Of a stretch of 64,000 bases of DNA, positions 52,801-64,000 are shown one piece after another (position 1 is the first letter of the stretch; each line of letters opens with the position of its first letter). The notes below the pieces were generated by a model. The model had not been told where the DNA came from, ran no database searches, and saw only the letters and a list, made by a program, of their open reading frames with translations. Where the stretch lies: the NCBI RefSeq assembly GCF_037975245.1, contig NC_092578.1:3493001-3557000 (forward strand), in the 5' to 3' direction. Source of the DNA: Apostichopus japonicus (taxonomy: Eukaryota; Echinodermata; Holothuroidea; Aspidochirotida; Stichopodidae). The translations under genes and the position numbers were made by a program.

Positions 52801-55800
52801 TAAATCAAATAATTTCAAAATCATCCAGTATGTTAGGAGAGCATGTTGAGAATGGATTTCTAGTCCTAACTTTTGCCCATCCCCTGCACCCCTTCCCCCC
52901 AACTCCCCACTCCCTCCTTCTTGTCAGGTCATCCCCCTGAAATGATTTGTAACAACCAATTAAGTGCACAACTGCTCACTTGCCTATCATAATCCATCCT
53001 CACAAAAGACACTCCTGGTTTCTACCAGGAATCTCTCCTGATTTTATGAGCTAATCTCCCGGCAAGATTTGATTTCTAAATATCTGTTTGAATTGCCATC
53101 GGTAATGAGCGGCACACATGTTTCTACCTGTTGCATAAGGAACATGGAGAAACTCCCCATTTAGTTTCAAGGCGAATAGGTGTATAATATACTTCATACG
53201 CTAAATTTGTGGTCTACAACGCTGCTGTTAAATGCAACAATTACCTTTCACATACTTTGGCTATATTGTAGAGGTGCCCATGTAAAAACACCAAATATGC
53301 TTTTATGCCTCTTTTTATACTAACATCTTGTTTAAGTTGGAGTTTGCCCAATTTTTACCATTTTTTCTTTAATCTCCCAATTTTTTGTTATACAGAAAGT
53401 CGTAAATCGCCCTCATTGTGTGAAAGACAGGACAGTAGGTTCTGGCACTACAAGCCCCAATGTCCTTTTTTGCAGGACTAACTGTTTACCTTCTATGTTT
53501 AATACATTCCTCATTTCTGTTTTGGAGGATTATCTTGTATTTTAAATTGCTATATCGATTCATATTTTCTGACCTCCATAGTAACCAAACGGTACCAGCT
53601 GTTTAACACTGGTCTAAGATACCACCTTTTCAACCTGAACCTTTTTTTCTCAAGTTTTCCATTTTGGAAGACAGATTCCTAATGGTTTGCGCCCAAGAGT
53701 AACACATAAAATACGTACCGCGGGTGGAGCAAAGCATACGGTCGCCTTGGTCTTTCCACCGGGCGGGAGGGTACCTCGGTCGGGGTTGATGTGAAACACC
53801 ATGCTACCATCTAACTGCCTATCTGCTATATTTAGCTGATTTGTAGTATCTTCACTCTGGTCATCAACTTCTGGTCTGGGGTTCACAGGGATTGGTCTAT
53901 AGCACTGCCAAAAGTAGGGCAGTTCAACATTGCTGAAAAAGGGAAAAGTAAAGTAAATCAGTAAAAAAAAAGTAAATCGCTTACTTGATTTCGCTACAAT
54001 ATCAAACTGTGCAAAAGTAAAGACAAACGAGGAGCATTGACTGACATTATTAAACTTGAACACTCACAGGTTCTAGGGGATGATTTTGGTGGAGTTTTAA
54101 TCTTGACATGGCATAGTCCAAGAACAACAGAAAAAATGAGAGCCAAAAATGATTCTATAGCTATTCCAGTTTTCACGATATTCACCTGTAAATTTTTTTT
54201 TTATGGATGACAGTTGCTCCTCAAGAACATTCTTAAATGTTATATCATGTTAATCCATTGTTTTTTTCCTGAATTCTAATAACTCCAAAACCAAACCATG
54301 TTCATTTATCTTCAGATAAAAAACTGAAACACACCCTTAGATGGCATATCAACACAATTTGTGATTGGAGAGCTTGTAGTGCAGCATAACATGTGAGGCC
54401 ATTAAAGTCTTATGTTTTACCATTGAGTTTTTGTGTTGCATCTGAGAAATTGATCTAATTAATGGTTTGTGTCAGATTTAAAAGTAGTACAAACAATTTG
54501 ATTAATGAGCCCCAGATGTTTGAAGGGTCATTCCCCCCCCCACCCCCCAAATAAAAAAAGTGGTAAAGAAATACATCCTAGACTGATAGCAGTGTCTTCT
54601 TAACTTTATACGACAGGGTTTCCCTAACTTTTTCCCCCCACGAACCCCCTGTCAGAGTTGTCCACGAACCCCAACTTTTCGAGACACGATCTGTGCCATA
54701 ATTATACTGTAATACGCATAACAGTGCTTCGTAAAAGATCAAGTTCATAGTGTAATATTGTAAAGAAGAAAAACAAAGATGTACAAATATTTATTTGAAA
54801 CTTCAAGATCAGCTCTTTATCTTCACGTTGTACTGTCACGCGTACACCAACTTCACCAAAGTCATGCGGCCTGTGTCTGTTTCATAATTCAGTTATTTAC
54901 CACATGCACGGTACGGTACTACTACGGCAATATATGCTTATGGAACGCGAATAGAGTTTTGACTTTCAGCAGTCCCGAGAACCCCCTGGGATGGACTCAT
55001 GCACCCCCTGGGCGTTCATGCACCCCAGTTAGGGAACCCCTGCTATACAACAAATCAATATTAACTCTGTGCCTCTAATAATCGTTTCAATCTTTACTAG
55101 CAGGCTACACATATGCTTTCCTATATACCACCTCCTCTACATTAAATCACGATGAGCTTCTTAGGACTACTCACGTCGTATTCTGGATGACAATGTGTTT
55201 GGTCTCCATTGTCAGAGGGTTGACAGGTTTAAATTTTATGTGATGCTGAGCTGTGATATCTCTGAGATCACCTAACAACGGTGGGGTCTCACCACCGGTG
55301 ACCGATTTCAGAAATACTCCAGCCGACTGGCCCTCTCCTGCGAGAACAAAAATCAGATTTTGTAAACACAATTATCTCAAGGCAAAAGCAAAGTAAGAAA
55401 AAAAGTGCATCGCAGATTTGTTAATGATATTGTAATAATTTTTCCCTCATTTTTCTTTCGAGTTGTGAAGGGAAAAAAAATGAAAGAATGAATGAAATAA
55501 AAATAGATTTAGTATGGACTAGATTAGAAACCAAGAGTAATAATAAAAAAAAATTGTTACAAAAACAAAATTTGTTATTGTATTAGGTATAACAGAAGAG
55601 GTAGTCTGTTATCTAATGGAGCATGGTTCCCAAACTGTTAATCAAATGTAATTCCAGCCTTTTTTCAACAAACCAAAACACATTTCAAAAATGTGATTAT
55701 GAAGCCTACACACTAATGGAGACCTAATGTTAGGCTACCTATAGTAGGGCCTGACAATTGTAACTCTGGTAAAATGTCTACAAACTCATACTAGCATTCA

Positions 55801-58800
55801 TTAATTTGTGGTGAGGAAGCAGGGGCAGGGAGGGGTGAGGGAGGGAGGGGGTGGGGGCAGGGAGGGGGTTGGGCAGGGAGGGGGGATGAGGGAGGGTGCA
55901 TGAATGCCAAACAAGGATAGCCTTAGCCCTAACTTTATCACAAAGTTTTGATTTATGTTGTTAAACACCTTTTGAATGAAAGTCAAAGACTATCAGGACC
56001 TGGCAATAAGGACTTTTCCGGTCCGGAAAATATTTCCCATATTCTACTCGATCGCGTGAGAACCATGATCGTGAGAATTCTCTTTCAAGTACCTGATTTT
56101 TTCCTTTTCATTTTTTGATGTTGTTATTTTCTCTTTTTAATTATATTGGATTGTTTTCACAACTGTCAATTCTCTGCTTAAAAATTCTCATCAAGAGGGT
56201 AATATTTTTTTTTTTTTATTGCCCTTCCTACATCAACAAGAAAACCAGGGCATTCTCAACTCAAACTGTCATCACTTCCGTAAACTTGCATAATTGTACC
56301 AGGATATAGTTTTACTGCTATAATACATACATTTAAAGCATACAGTATAGTAAATGATCAGATCCCTACTCAACAGAGCATCTCTTTAAGGGTTAAAGGA
56401 AGTTAATTGTATGCTAATGCAAACAATAATAAGCCTATAAAGACTGTTATTTTATGATATTAACAAATTAGCATACTGAGGTAAACACAATGGCTTTTGT
56501 CGGTTGGAATACAAGCCAAGACACGAATTAATATAATTTCAATGGTTGATTCAGAGGATTGTTTTCTCTGATTTTGAAATTTAAATAAAAAATGATGACC
56601 AATGCTTATTTAACATTTGCAAGGTTACGTTTTCCACATTCCGTAAGTTCACCTACCTACTGTACAATGATCTTTATAACCTTTTAAAATATTTTACCTT
56701 TTATGGTGAAGTGCTTAACATTGCAGTTGTCACAGACGATTGTGACCGTCTTTTCAAAAACCGATGCAGACCGTGGTGAAAATGTAATCTAGAATGGGTA
56801 ACCAAAGAGAAGGAAAGTAGCAAATGACCTGGACACTCACAAAAATATATAAAAAACAACAAACATCAAAAAAAAAATCACGATTTCATATGGAATTGTA
56901 TGCTACAATGGCTAAAGATCGTCAACCTATCATCAAACTTTGAAATTTCTTTTACTTTCAAGTTCAGAATCTCCTTCCACCGACAGTAAACTGTAGTATT
57001 TGACCCCCCCACCCCCCACCCCTTCAATGACATTAGAGTAAAATGTCTAAAACTTACTCTGCAATAAGAAAATAAGAGAAGAGAATAGAATGTCTAAAAA
57101 TTATGTTTCGGAGAAATTACTTGGATCACTTTTTCTTTGTAAAGTAGGGACGAACCAGGATGGTATACCAACCACTGAGGGTTGCATGTTCTTCCTTCAT
57201 AACACACTCCCCAACCCCCCGCCCCAAAAAAACTTGGTGCAACCCTGACTAGAACACATAGAAATCATGTTAACACCTGTGGGGAGGCCTTAGCCTTCAG
57301 GACCAATTTCGCATATATGACAGATGGCTTATTTACACACGTTTTCATGCAGGTTTAAAACATATGAAAAAGTGTACTACATATTTTGGCAAATGTTAAA
57401 CCCTATCTGTGGCAAACCTTAGACCATCTAAACGTATGCACAGCAGTGTATAATTCTATGTCACACAAATCCCTGGGGATATTTCACACATTTGAATTGC
57501 TCTCCAGAGATGCTACCTGTCAACTTGTTTTCTAAAAAGAATTTCCCAGGGAGCACCCTGTGCGTAACCTGTGTCAAATGGTGAACATTGCCAAATTCGT
57601 GTCACTTTTCACCAAAATCACACACTTTCACAGAAACAGAAGCCTGGGACTTCCTTGTACCATTGACTGATTTTCACACATCTGAAGTTGGAGCAGTGAC
57701 ACTGGGATTTTAACTTTGTGCAATGGCAATGTGCACCTCACCTTTACCTTAGTACCCTCTTAACCGATGCTTGGATATGTATGACATTTGAAACTGCCAC
57801 TTGGTAAACATATTTTATTTCTACAAATTTTGGGCAAAATGGATACACGCTAAATGTGTATTTACTTTGACATGAACAAAGATGTAACTATGACACAATT
57901 CACGACATGTATCAGAATATATTGTACCAGCCAAATGAATCAAAACTAAATGTGTATTTACTTTGACATGAACAAAGATGTAAATATGACACAATTCACG
58001 ACATGTATCAGGATATATTGTACCAGCCAAATGAATCAAAACTAAATGTGTATTTACTTTGACATGAACAAAGATGTAAATATGACACAATTCACGACAT
58101 GTATCAGAATATATTGTACCAGCCAAATGAATCAAAACTAAATGTGTATTTACTTTGACATGAACAAAGATGTAAATATGACACAATTCACGACATGTAT
58201 CAGAATATATTGTAACAGCCAAATGAATCAAAACTAAATGTGTATTTACTTTGACATGAACAAAGATGTAAATATGACACAATTCACGACATGTATCAGA
58301 ATATATTGTACCAGCCAAATGAATCAAAACTAAATGTGTATTTACTTTGACATGAACAAAGATGTAAATATGACACAATTCACGACATGTATCAGAATAT
58401 ATTGTACCAGCCAAATGAATCAAAACTAAATGTGTATTTACTTTGACATGAACAAAGATGTAAATATGACACAATTCACGACATGTATCAGAATATATTG
58501 TACCAGCCAAATGAATCAAAACTAAATGTGTATTTACTTTGACATGAACAAAGATGTAAATATGACACAATTCACGACATATATCAGAATATATTGTAAC
58601 AGCCAAATGAATCAAAACTAAATGTGTATTTACTTTGACATGAACAAAGATGTAAATATGACACAATTCACGACATATATCAGAATATATTGTAACAGCC
58701 AAATGAATCAAAACTAAATGTGTATTTACTTTGACATGAACAAAGATGTAAATATGACACAATTCACGACATATATCAGAATATATTGTACCAGCCAAAT

Positions 58801-61800
58801 GAATCAAAACTATATGTGTATTTACTTTGACATGAACAAAGATGTAACTATGACACAATTCACGACATATATCAGAATATATTGTAACAGCCAAATGAAT
58901 CAAAACTAAATGTGTATTTACTTTGACATGAACAAAGATGTAAATATGACACAATTCACGACATATATCAGAATATATTGTACCAGCCAAATGAATCAAA
59001 ACTATATGTGTATTTACTTTGACATGAACAAAGATGTAACTATGACACAATTCACGACATATATCAGAATATATTGTAACAGCCAAATGAATCAAAACTA
59101 AATGTGTATTTACTTTGACATGAACAAAGATGTAAATATGACACAATTCACGACATGTATCAGAATATATTGTAACAGCCAAATGAATCAAAACTAAATG
59201 TGTATTTACTTTGACATGAACAAAGATGTAAATATGACACAATTCACGACATATATCAGAATATATTGTAACAGCCAAATGAATCAAAACTAAATGTGTA
59301 TTTACTTTGACATGAACAAAGATGTAAATATGACACAATTCACGACATATATCAGAATATATTGTAACAGCCAAATGAATCAAAACTAAATGTGTATTTA
59401 CTTTGACATGAACAAAGATGTAAATATGACACAATTCACGACATATATCAGAATATATTGTACCAGCCAAATGAATCAAAACTATATGTGTATTTACTTT
59501 GACATGAACAAAGATGTAACTATGACACAATTCACGACATATATCAGAATATATTGTACCAGCCAAATGAATCAAAACTAAATGTGTATTTACTTTGACA
59601 TGAACAAAGATGTAAATATGACACAATTCACGACATATATCAGAATATATTGTACCAGCCAAATGAATCAAAACTATATGTGTATTTACTTTGACATGAA
59701 CAAAGATGTAACTATGACACAATTCACGACATATATCAGAATATATTGTACCAGCCAAATGAATCAAAACTAAATGTGTATTTACTTTGACATGAACAAA
59801 GATGTAACTATGACACAATTCACGACATATATCAGAATATATTGTACCAGCCAAATGAATCAAAACTAAATGTGTATTTACTTTGACATGAACAAAGATG
59901 TAAATATGACACAATTCACGACATATATCAGAATATATTGTACCAGCCAAATGAATCAAAACTAAATGTGTATTTACTTTGACATGAACAAAGATGTAAA
60001 TATGACACAATTCACGACATATATCAGAATATATTGTACCAGCCAAATGAATCAAAACTAAATGTGTATTTACTTTGACATGAACAAAGATGTAAATATG
60101 ACACAATTCACGACATATATCTGAATATATTGTACCAGCCAAATGAATCAAAACTAAATGTGTATTTACTTTGACATGAACAAAGATGTAAATATGACAC
60201 AATTCATGACATGTATCAGAATATACGGTACCAGCCAAGGAGGTTGTAAACAGTGTCACTGCACGCTGAAGACAAACATTCTAATTAGAGGTCATATGTA
60301 ATAATTCAAAAATGACTTACATAGAGGGAGATGGCATGGCCAGCCTGTAGTTCAAACATTGCTGGCTGAATCAGAAACGGAGGTAGCTCAGTCTTATCAC
60401 CGGCTGACACGGACTGCCAAAAGAAAATATGTTGAGATTAAGGGTAAGTGGAGGTCCTAAAAGAAGTTAATTAGGGGGTAGGGGATCCAGGCATGGACCC
60501 AGGGGCTTGTGGGGTATGACCCACCTCGCACCACACCCACCCTCCCCTTCCACAAACTCATCCCTCTCCCTCCACATTTCCAAATTCACACAAAAATTCA
60601 AAAGTAGTTATTAGCACCACCTTGCATGTAGACCTAAATTATAGACCTCATTTTATAGGCTACAATACTTCATAATGCACCATTGGATGTCTTGAATTTT
60701 AGTTTTATTCCTTGGAAAAGTTTGGGGGGGGGGAGGAGGGGCATGCCCTCAGAACCCATACAAACCCATAAATTTCCCTACCTTGAAACTTGTAGCCGGC
60801 CAACAGTCTCTGGGCATCACACAAAATCTGCCGCTGCCTCCTTCGTTCTTGACCACAAATTCTCTGGTGACATCTCCACCGGTCAGACAGTACCCGCAAT
60901 CGATACAAGAGGAGGGCACTGAGGATAACCATTAGGTAATTAATGTCAAAGGACAACAAAATTACTACTAACTCTGTTTAAGCTCATGTGTTACATTACA
61001 GGGAACCATTTATCAAGCATCCCATAGTGAAATACTGTTCGAAATGGTCAAAATTGCTATTATACAAATGCACCGAACAGAGCGATAATAGTATTTTCAG
61101 TATTTCACATGAAGCAAAAATTTAGTAACCTGAACATTGCATCAACAAACGTGAACACTGAAAGTATTTTATTCCCTGCATTAAACAGCATGTCTTGAGA
61201 TCAAGAAAATTTGCTCCCGCATGTGTCCCAATAATGTTTCAAACAAGAAAACTGTTAGTAAATAGTAAATAAAGGCAGGACATTAATGTATCCACATGGA
61301 TTTTACATTCATGTGATCTCTTCAAAATGGCCATTATGTTGGTAAAAAAAGCAAAGAGTATATTTTCATGAACTATTTTGTACATACAAGTGCTGAGAAA
61401 AGACGGTCATGCTAGGATCGATTTGACTGTGTTTATTATAATGGCATGCATAATGAGGTTAACATTTAAAAAGTAGTGTTAGACATACACACAGTGTTTC
61501 ATACTGGCGACACTAAATAACACATCAAAGTTCAAGCACAGGAAGCAATATTAAACTTGTCTGTGGTAAATAAATTATTTCTTAGTAATAACACGGAAAG
61601 CACACATATTTCAGGATACATCCTGTGGACTTTTTACAACATCAAAGTTTAAAGTCTCAGTACGTGTTTGTCAAATTTAAACTTCGACCTTTCAGCTTAC
61701 TGCCCTAAAAGCTCAGTGAAAATGACACCGTTCTATGCAATTTCCATATCAGAATTCATTATATTTATTGAGCTATCTATCATTAAAAATTTTGAGCTGA

Positions 61801-62698
61801 ATAAAATTCGCCAGATTTATTAACGAGTCCTCTGTTTTGTTCACAACTGTTAGGCCTAGGACTACTTTCATGGCTAACCTGTCTTAGGTCCTTTCTCTTG
61901 AATAGTATCTTTCTTTCTGTCTTACCGGTGCAGCTTGCAAAATTGTGTCATTTCCTTCCATTGCAATGAATAAACAGGTGTTTTCAGACGTTTCCTCCGT
62001 GGAATCGTATAAAAAAAAGTGGACTATACGAGTATATATATGTGTAGGTTACATTTGTGTAATGAACATGCTGATATGGGCGGTCGCAGTGATTTTAGGT
62101 TAAATCGTTCGCGCCATAAGGGCAACAGATAGTTCTCCAATAAACCCACCTGGTCAGAGTACATTTAGAATAAGAAACACTGAATCTGCTTCGGAAGTTT
62201 GTTTTCTGAAATTCATCAGCAAACATGCATTCATCAGCAAACCAACCCACTACTTGTAAACTTGTACATGGTCCATAAACCTGGACATGTGTCATGTGTG
62301 CATATTTTGTCACTTTATAATATATAACACATATACTTGTATCCCTCTCTGAAGGGACCACACGCTCCTATGTTGCCTCCCCCACTTCCTACCCCCCTCC
62401 CCACCACTTGTCCACAAGTAAAGAAACCTTGCTATGAGCTTGTTACCCAACCAAAATCTTCTGAATGCGAGATGATACATTATATGACCCAAATGATATG
62501 TTTTTAATACCCAAATTTACTTACAGCTCAACACCGGGGGCAACCTTTTGCCCTGCAGTTGGACCACCACTGGTTGCGACGACTGCGTCTGTACTTTGAG
62601 TTCGTCTTCAAAGTCCATCAGAGAGTCCGGCATGAAGCGGATGTTGTACTGACAGCTCATCCCTGGAGCTACGATTCCTTGCTCCCCTGGGAATTTAC
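36941..62698 (-). CDS. DLEC1: DLEC1 (CFAP81) homologue, 3' part: 24 exons, C-terminal ~1,411 aa
   Basis: Exons: 62525-62698, 60782-60918, 60321-60413, 56698-56788, 55175-55337, 53719-53932, 52339-52602, 51492-51716, 50555-50719, 49931-50073, 49541-49694, 47978-48216, 46576-46788, 45973-46195, 44768-44942, 43624-43985, 40725-40945, 40121-40427, 39438-39614, 39040-39202, 38703-38768, 38542-38565, 37835-37955, 36941-37064; all phases agree. MSP/ASH-type beta-sandwich starts recur (IDCGYCLTGG, SIDFGLVQFG, IDFGSEVEIG, VRFGTHVCG, LDFGICLVGQ). DLEC1-like stretches include IQPAMFELQAGHAISLY, VCDNCNVKHFTIKG, NVELPYFWQ, RVDWRLFNLQEGDP, GYLEAHVTH and the C-terminal ITGQGSYDNRYEAL. Human DLEC1 is about 1,750 aa, so roughly the first fifth lies right of the window. 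Family role: ciliary/axonemal protein, reported tumour suppressor. HYDIN and CFAP65 share ASH domains but fit the C-terminus less well. Confidence 0.85.
37758..37830. repeat. (AT)n microsatellite next to a splice donor
   Basis: A run of about 35 AT dinucleotides ends within a few bases of the 5' splice site of the DLEC1 exon at 37835-37955 (minus strand GTAAGTATATAT...). Confidence 0.95.
38542..38565 (-). CDS. DLEC1: Candidate DLEC1 24-nt microexon 22
   Basis: It reads VEKPYPIK between acceptor TTGATAAAG and donor AAAG|GTGAGA. The phase is symmetric and the donor good, but the acceptor lacks a pyrimidine tract. It may be skipped or spurious. Confidence 0.35.
38703..38768 (-). CDS. DLEC1: Candidate DLEC1 exon 21 (symmetric, optional)
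   Basis: A 66-nt block with acceptor CTTCTAG and donor ACAG|GTGCAA reading TIFEIITSELEDVSIVPKVK. It has the same phase on both sides, so it can be included or skipped without frame change. Support is splice sites only. Confidence 0.4.
41280..43623. repeat. ~93-bp tandem array (about 25 copies) derived from a DLEC1 exon end and 5' splice site
   Basis: On the minus strand each unit contains CATTCAGTGTTAATAAAAG, TCAACTG|GTAAGAATGA, then GACTATATCAGTATTATTTA and GATGTCTGCTGATAAGAATG. The first part copies the last bases of the adjacent exon at 43624-43985 plus its donor. A higher-order duplication is visible: a run of about eight units starting at 41624 recurs 740 bp later at 42364. The left-most units are most diverged. 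Confidence 0.9.
43624..43985 (-). CDS. DLEC1: DLEC1 exon 16, whose 3' end seeds the neighbouring tandem array
   Basis: Codes LRVDWRLFNLQEGDPTILDL through an acidic low-complexity segment to GPFSVNKSQL, then donor CTG|GTAAGAATGA. The last ~25 coding bases and this donor are repeated about 25 times in the following intron. Confidence 0.88.
44397..44751. mobile_element. hAT-type MITE (CAGGGGTGGGCAACCT termini)
   Basis: It has perfect terminal inverted repeats CAGGGGTGGGCAACCT and AGGTTGCCCACCCCTG, flanked by an 8-bp target duplication with one mismatch (TTGTAAGT at 44389-44396, TTGTACGT at 44752-44759). It lies in a DLEC1 intron. Confidence 0.85.
45140..46375. repeat. Two diverged copies of a dispersed repeat
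   Basis: About 45180-45300 and 46260-46375 share AGGTACCAAC/AGGTGCCAAC, TTACCATG and GCAAGTCTCTT in the same order. They lie in neighbouring DLEC1 introns and are probably remnants of one unclassified element family. Confidence 0.5.
45666..45893 (+). mobile_element. tRNA-derived SINE
   Basis: A tRNA-like head GTTAGCTCAGTGGTTAACGC carries an A box (TAGCTCAGTGG, 45676-45686) and a degenerate B box (GAGTTTGAGTC). A non-tRNA body follows, ending near GGAGGATCTAAAATATATAC. It is in a DLEC1 intron, antisense to the gene. Confidence 0.65.
50125..50430. repeat. Polypurine/polypyrimidine tract in a DLEC1 intron
   Basis: About 280 bp of almost pure A/G on the plus strand (GGAAGGGAAAGAGAAGG..., GGAGGACAAGGAGGAGGGGG repeated). 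The DLEC1 transcript therefore carries a very long C/U tract just upstream of the exon at 49931-50073. Confidence 0.85.
51989..52205. repeat. ~70-bp tandem repeat, three diverged copies
   Basis: Three consecutive blocks each carry (A)CC(C)TTTACC-TGAGGT, TTACTT-AAGTGATA and GTAACA-TTATCTGCAA. They lie in a DLEC1 intron. Confidence 0.65.
54614..55042. mobile_element. hAT-type MITE (CAGGGTTTCCCTAAC termini)
   Basis: It has terminal inverted repeats CAGGGTTTCCCTAAC and GTTAGGGAACCCCTG with one mismatch. The 8-bp flanks TTATACGA and CTATACAA match with two mismatches and fit an old target duplication. Internal subterminal repeats are present (CACGAACCCC, ATGCACCCC). It is in a DLEC1 intron. Confidence 0.75.
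57847..60238. repeat. 96-bp satellite array, about 25 near-identical copies
   Basis: The unit begins AATGTGTATTTACTTTGACA and ends CAGCCAAATGAATCAAAACTA; length is exactly 96 bp almost throughout. Copies differ at a few fixed sites (TAAATG/TATATG, GTAAATATG/GTAACTATG, ACATGT/ACATAT, GTACCAG/GTAACAG). Alternating types give a 192-bp higher-order unit around 58710-59100 and 59390-59770. It lies in a DLEC1 intron. Because 96 is divisible by three, the minus strand stays open for about 812 codons; this is not regarded as a gene. Confidence 0.95.
61000..62520. other. DLEC1 intron, no additional exon seen
   Basis: AT-rich unique sequence. A minus-strand open frame at 62095-62492 has no splice or family support. 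Confidence 0.4.
62525..62698 (-). CDS. DLEC1: DLEC1 first exon visible in the window
   Basis: Reads KFPGEQGIVAPGMSCQYNIR and continues to GKRLPPVLS. It enters with two bases of a split codon, so at least one more coding exon lies upstream. I found no supported exon between 62699 and 64000. Confidence 0.85.
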
Positions 62699-64000
62699 CT
62701 GCAAAAAGGAGAAAAAGAGAATTCTTTTGGTTAAGCCAAAAAGAAGAAGTGGTTTTATACCAATTTGAATTCCAGTAGTTTAATCACAACGAGCATAATT
62801 TCTTCCACAATTATGGCATCGCGTGCCTGAAATCTTAAGAAAGTCATCATGGTTTTCTCACAAAAAACACCACAAACCTTGACTAGTCCTAACAGTCTCA
62901 CAACAGAGTTTATTTTAGCCTAGCCTAATTTTTGCAAGCAAGAATCAAAGCTGAATTTATTTGATTTATCACTAACTGCTGTGGCTAGCTATGGTACTAG
63001 TTATTTGTGACTCTTTGTTTTTGTTTCATACAGATAATATGTCTCTCAAGTGTCTTTAAAGAACCTGGAAGGAATAGGAAAAATGTGGTTAAAAAAAAAA
63101 AGGCAAATTGCAACAGTACTTTTTACTTGAGGTTGCTGCACTTTTTTTAGCTCAGTAAAACATTGCTTACTTTCAAAACAACGTATATCGTCACGCACAG
63201 TTAATTGTTACTGCACCTGGGAGATAAACGACTAGCCTCTATGAATTGTCAATAAGAACTTCTTCCACTATTTAGACAGAGCTTTTTCAAGTTTATTCCC
63301 CATTTTCTAAGATCAACACTTCATGAATAGTTTTATCATCACAGCACATTTTGGCAAGCAGTTAATTTCTTCTGCCATCTTTCAGGTTTCTTATAATTTT
63401 GAACACAAGTTTTTTTTCCCCTCTTATCAATCGCTTAAATCGCTCTAATTCCGAGGGAACGTAACATATTTCCCCCTTCCTGTAATTTCCCTCGGAAAAA
63501 CAAGGAAATACGTTCTTTGAGAGAATGGCGATCGGTAAAGCTTGAAGGCAAGTGCTGTGAGTACTTTTGACAAATTTGGTAACATATCTTTGGTTTAGAT
63601 GAGGAAGCCAACTGTCATATACACATGGGAATATTTACACTGTATATTGTGCCAAGGAGAACCAAACTCTTTAAGATGTGGATCTATATGCCTCTCAGTA
63701 CTACCGTCATGGCCATGTATATCAATATATTTTAACATTTATCATAATAAGAAAACCGTTGAAACAGATGATAATATAGAAACCTCTGACACCCACCTTC
63801 CCTCCCTCGCTCCTCTCCCCTTCCCCCCCCCCCGACCGACCCCTGACTATATAGGGGTGGCCACTGATGGTGTAATGGATAGCCTACTGTAGTTCATGGA
63901 GCACAGGGCTTGTAACTAATAGCTAGGTCACTGGTTCTTATTCAATTTCAGTAAAAAAAGTTCTTTGCTCTTTTCCAGAAATAGATAATTGCTAGAAACA
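62699..64000. other. Right edge, DLEC1 upstream intron
   Basis: No exon could be recognised although the phase of the exon at 62525 demands one upstream; it must be beyond the window or too short to see. A C-run lies at about 63815-63832. Confidence 0.4.

Larger units (their letters stand above)
48575..54613. repeat. Two diverged copies of a ~220-bp dispersed repeat
   Basis: The copies at about 48585-48800 and 54385-54613 share, in order, GAGGCCAT(T)AAA, GATGAGCC/AATGAGCCCC, AGATGTTT and GACTGATA(A/G)C. Both lie in DLEC1 introns; the second ends where the MITE at 54614 begins. Confidence 0.55.

Noticed and set aside
57821..60259. 812-codon minus-strand open frame with a 32-residue repeat
   Set aside because: It exists only because the 96-bp satellite unit is a multiple of three and lacks stops in that frame. 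Other frames of the same array are also open for long stretches. It lies in an intron of a well-supported gene on that strand, between two exons whose phases join directly.

Overview
This is a piece of a eukaryotic, animal nuclear genome. Genes are split into short exons with GT..AG introns, coding density is low, and the non-coding DNA carries tRNA-derived SINEs, hAT-type MITEs, satellites and microsatellites. The gene content (a DLEC1/CFAP81 ciliary protein, a PTTG1IP homologue, a cholinesterase-like protein, a C-terminal CARD exon) and the repeat style suggest a marine invertebrate, perhaps an echinoderm or other invertebrate deuterostome. The species level is inference only.

Layout. (1) 59-401, plus strand: last coding exon of a gene lying mostly left of the window; it looks like a C-terminal CARD (death-fold) domain. 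(2) 402-12916: mostly non-coding, with several local tandem duplications, a minisatellite, an MITE-like element and a tentative unidentified minus-strand exon pair near 8.1-8.45 kb. (3) 12917-22135, minus: a complete seven-exon PTTG1IP homologue of 181 aa (signal peptide, Cys-rich PSI-like ectodomain, one TM helix, charged C-terminal helix), with one GC-AG intron. (4) 22136-26707: intergenic, dominated by a 2.15-kb element with short terminal inverted repeats and ten copies of GTCACGCGAGTCAC or near-variants. (5) 26708-34913, plus: a nine-exon secreted cholinesterase/carboxylesterase-family gene, about 565 aa, whose catalytic serine is replaced by glycine. (6) 34914-36940: intergenic, with an hAT-like MITE and a hAT transposase relic. 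(7) 36941-62698, minus: 24 exons coding the C-terminal ~1,411 residues of a DLEC1 (CFAP81) homologue; its N-terminus lies right of the window.

The three main genes share no obvious pathway. The most striking observations are inside DLEC1 introns. A ~25-copy, ~93-bp tandem array (about 41.28-43.62 kb) is built from the last bases of the adjacent exon plus its 5' splice site, so every copy carries a decoy donor and a possible poison exon. A second intron holds ~25 near-identical 96-bp satellite units (57.85-60.24 kb). All exon models were built by hand from splice signals, reading phase and family resemblance; none was checked by search or RNA data.
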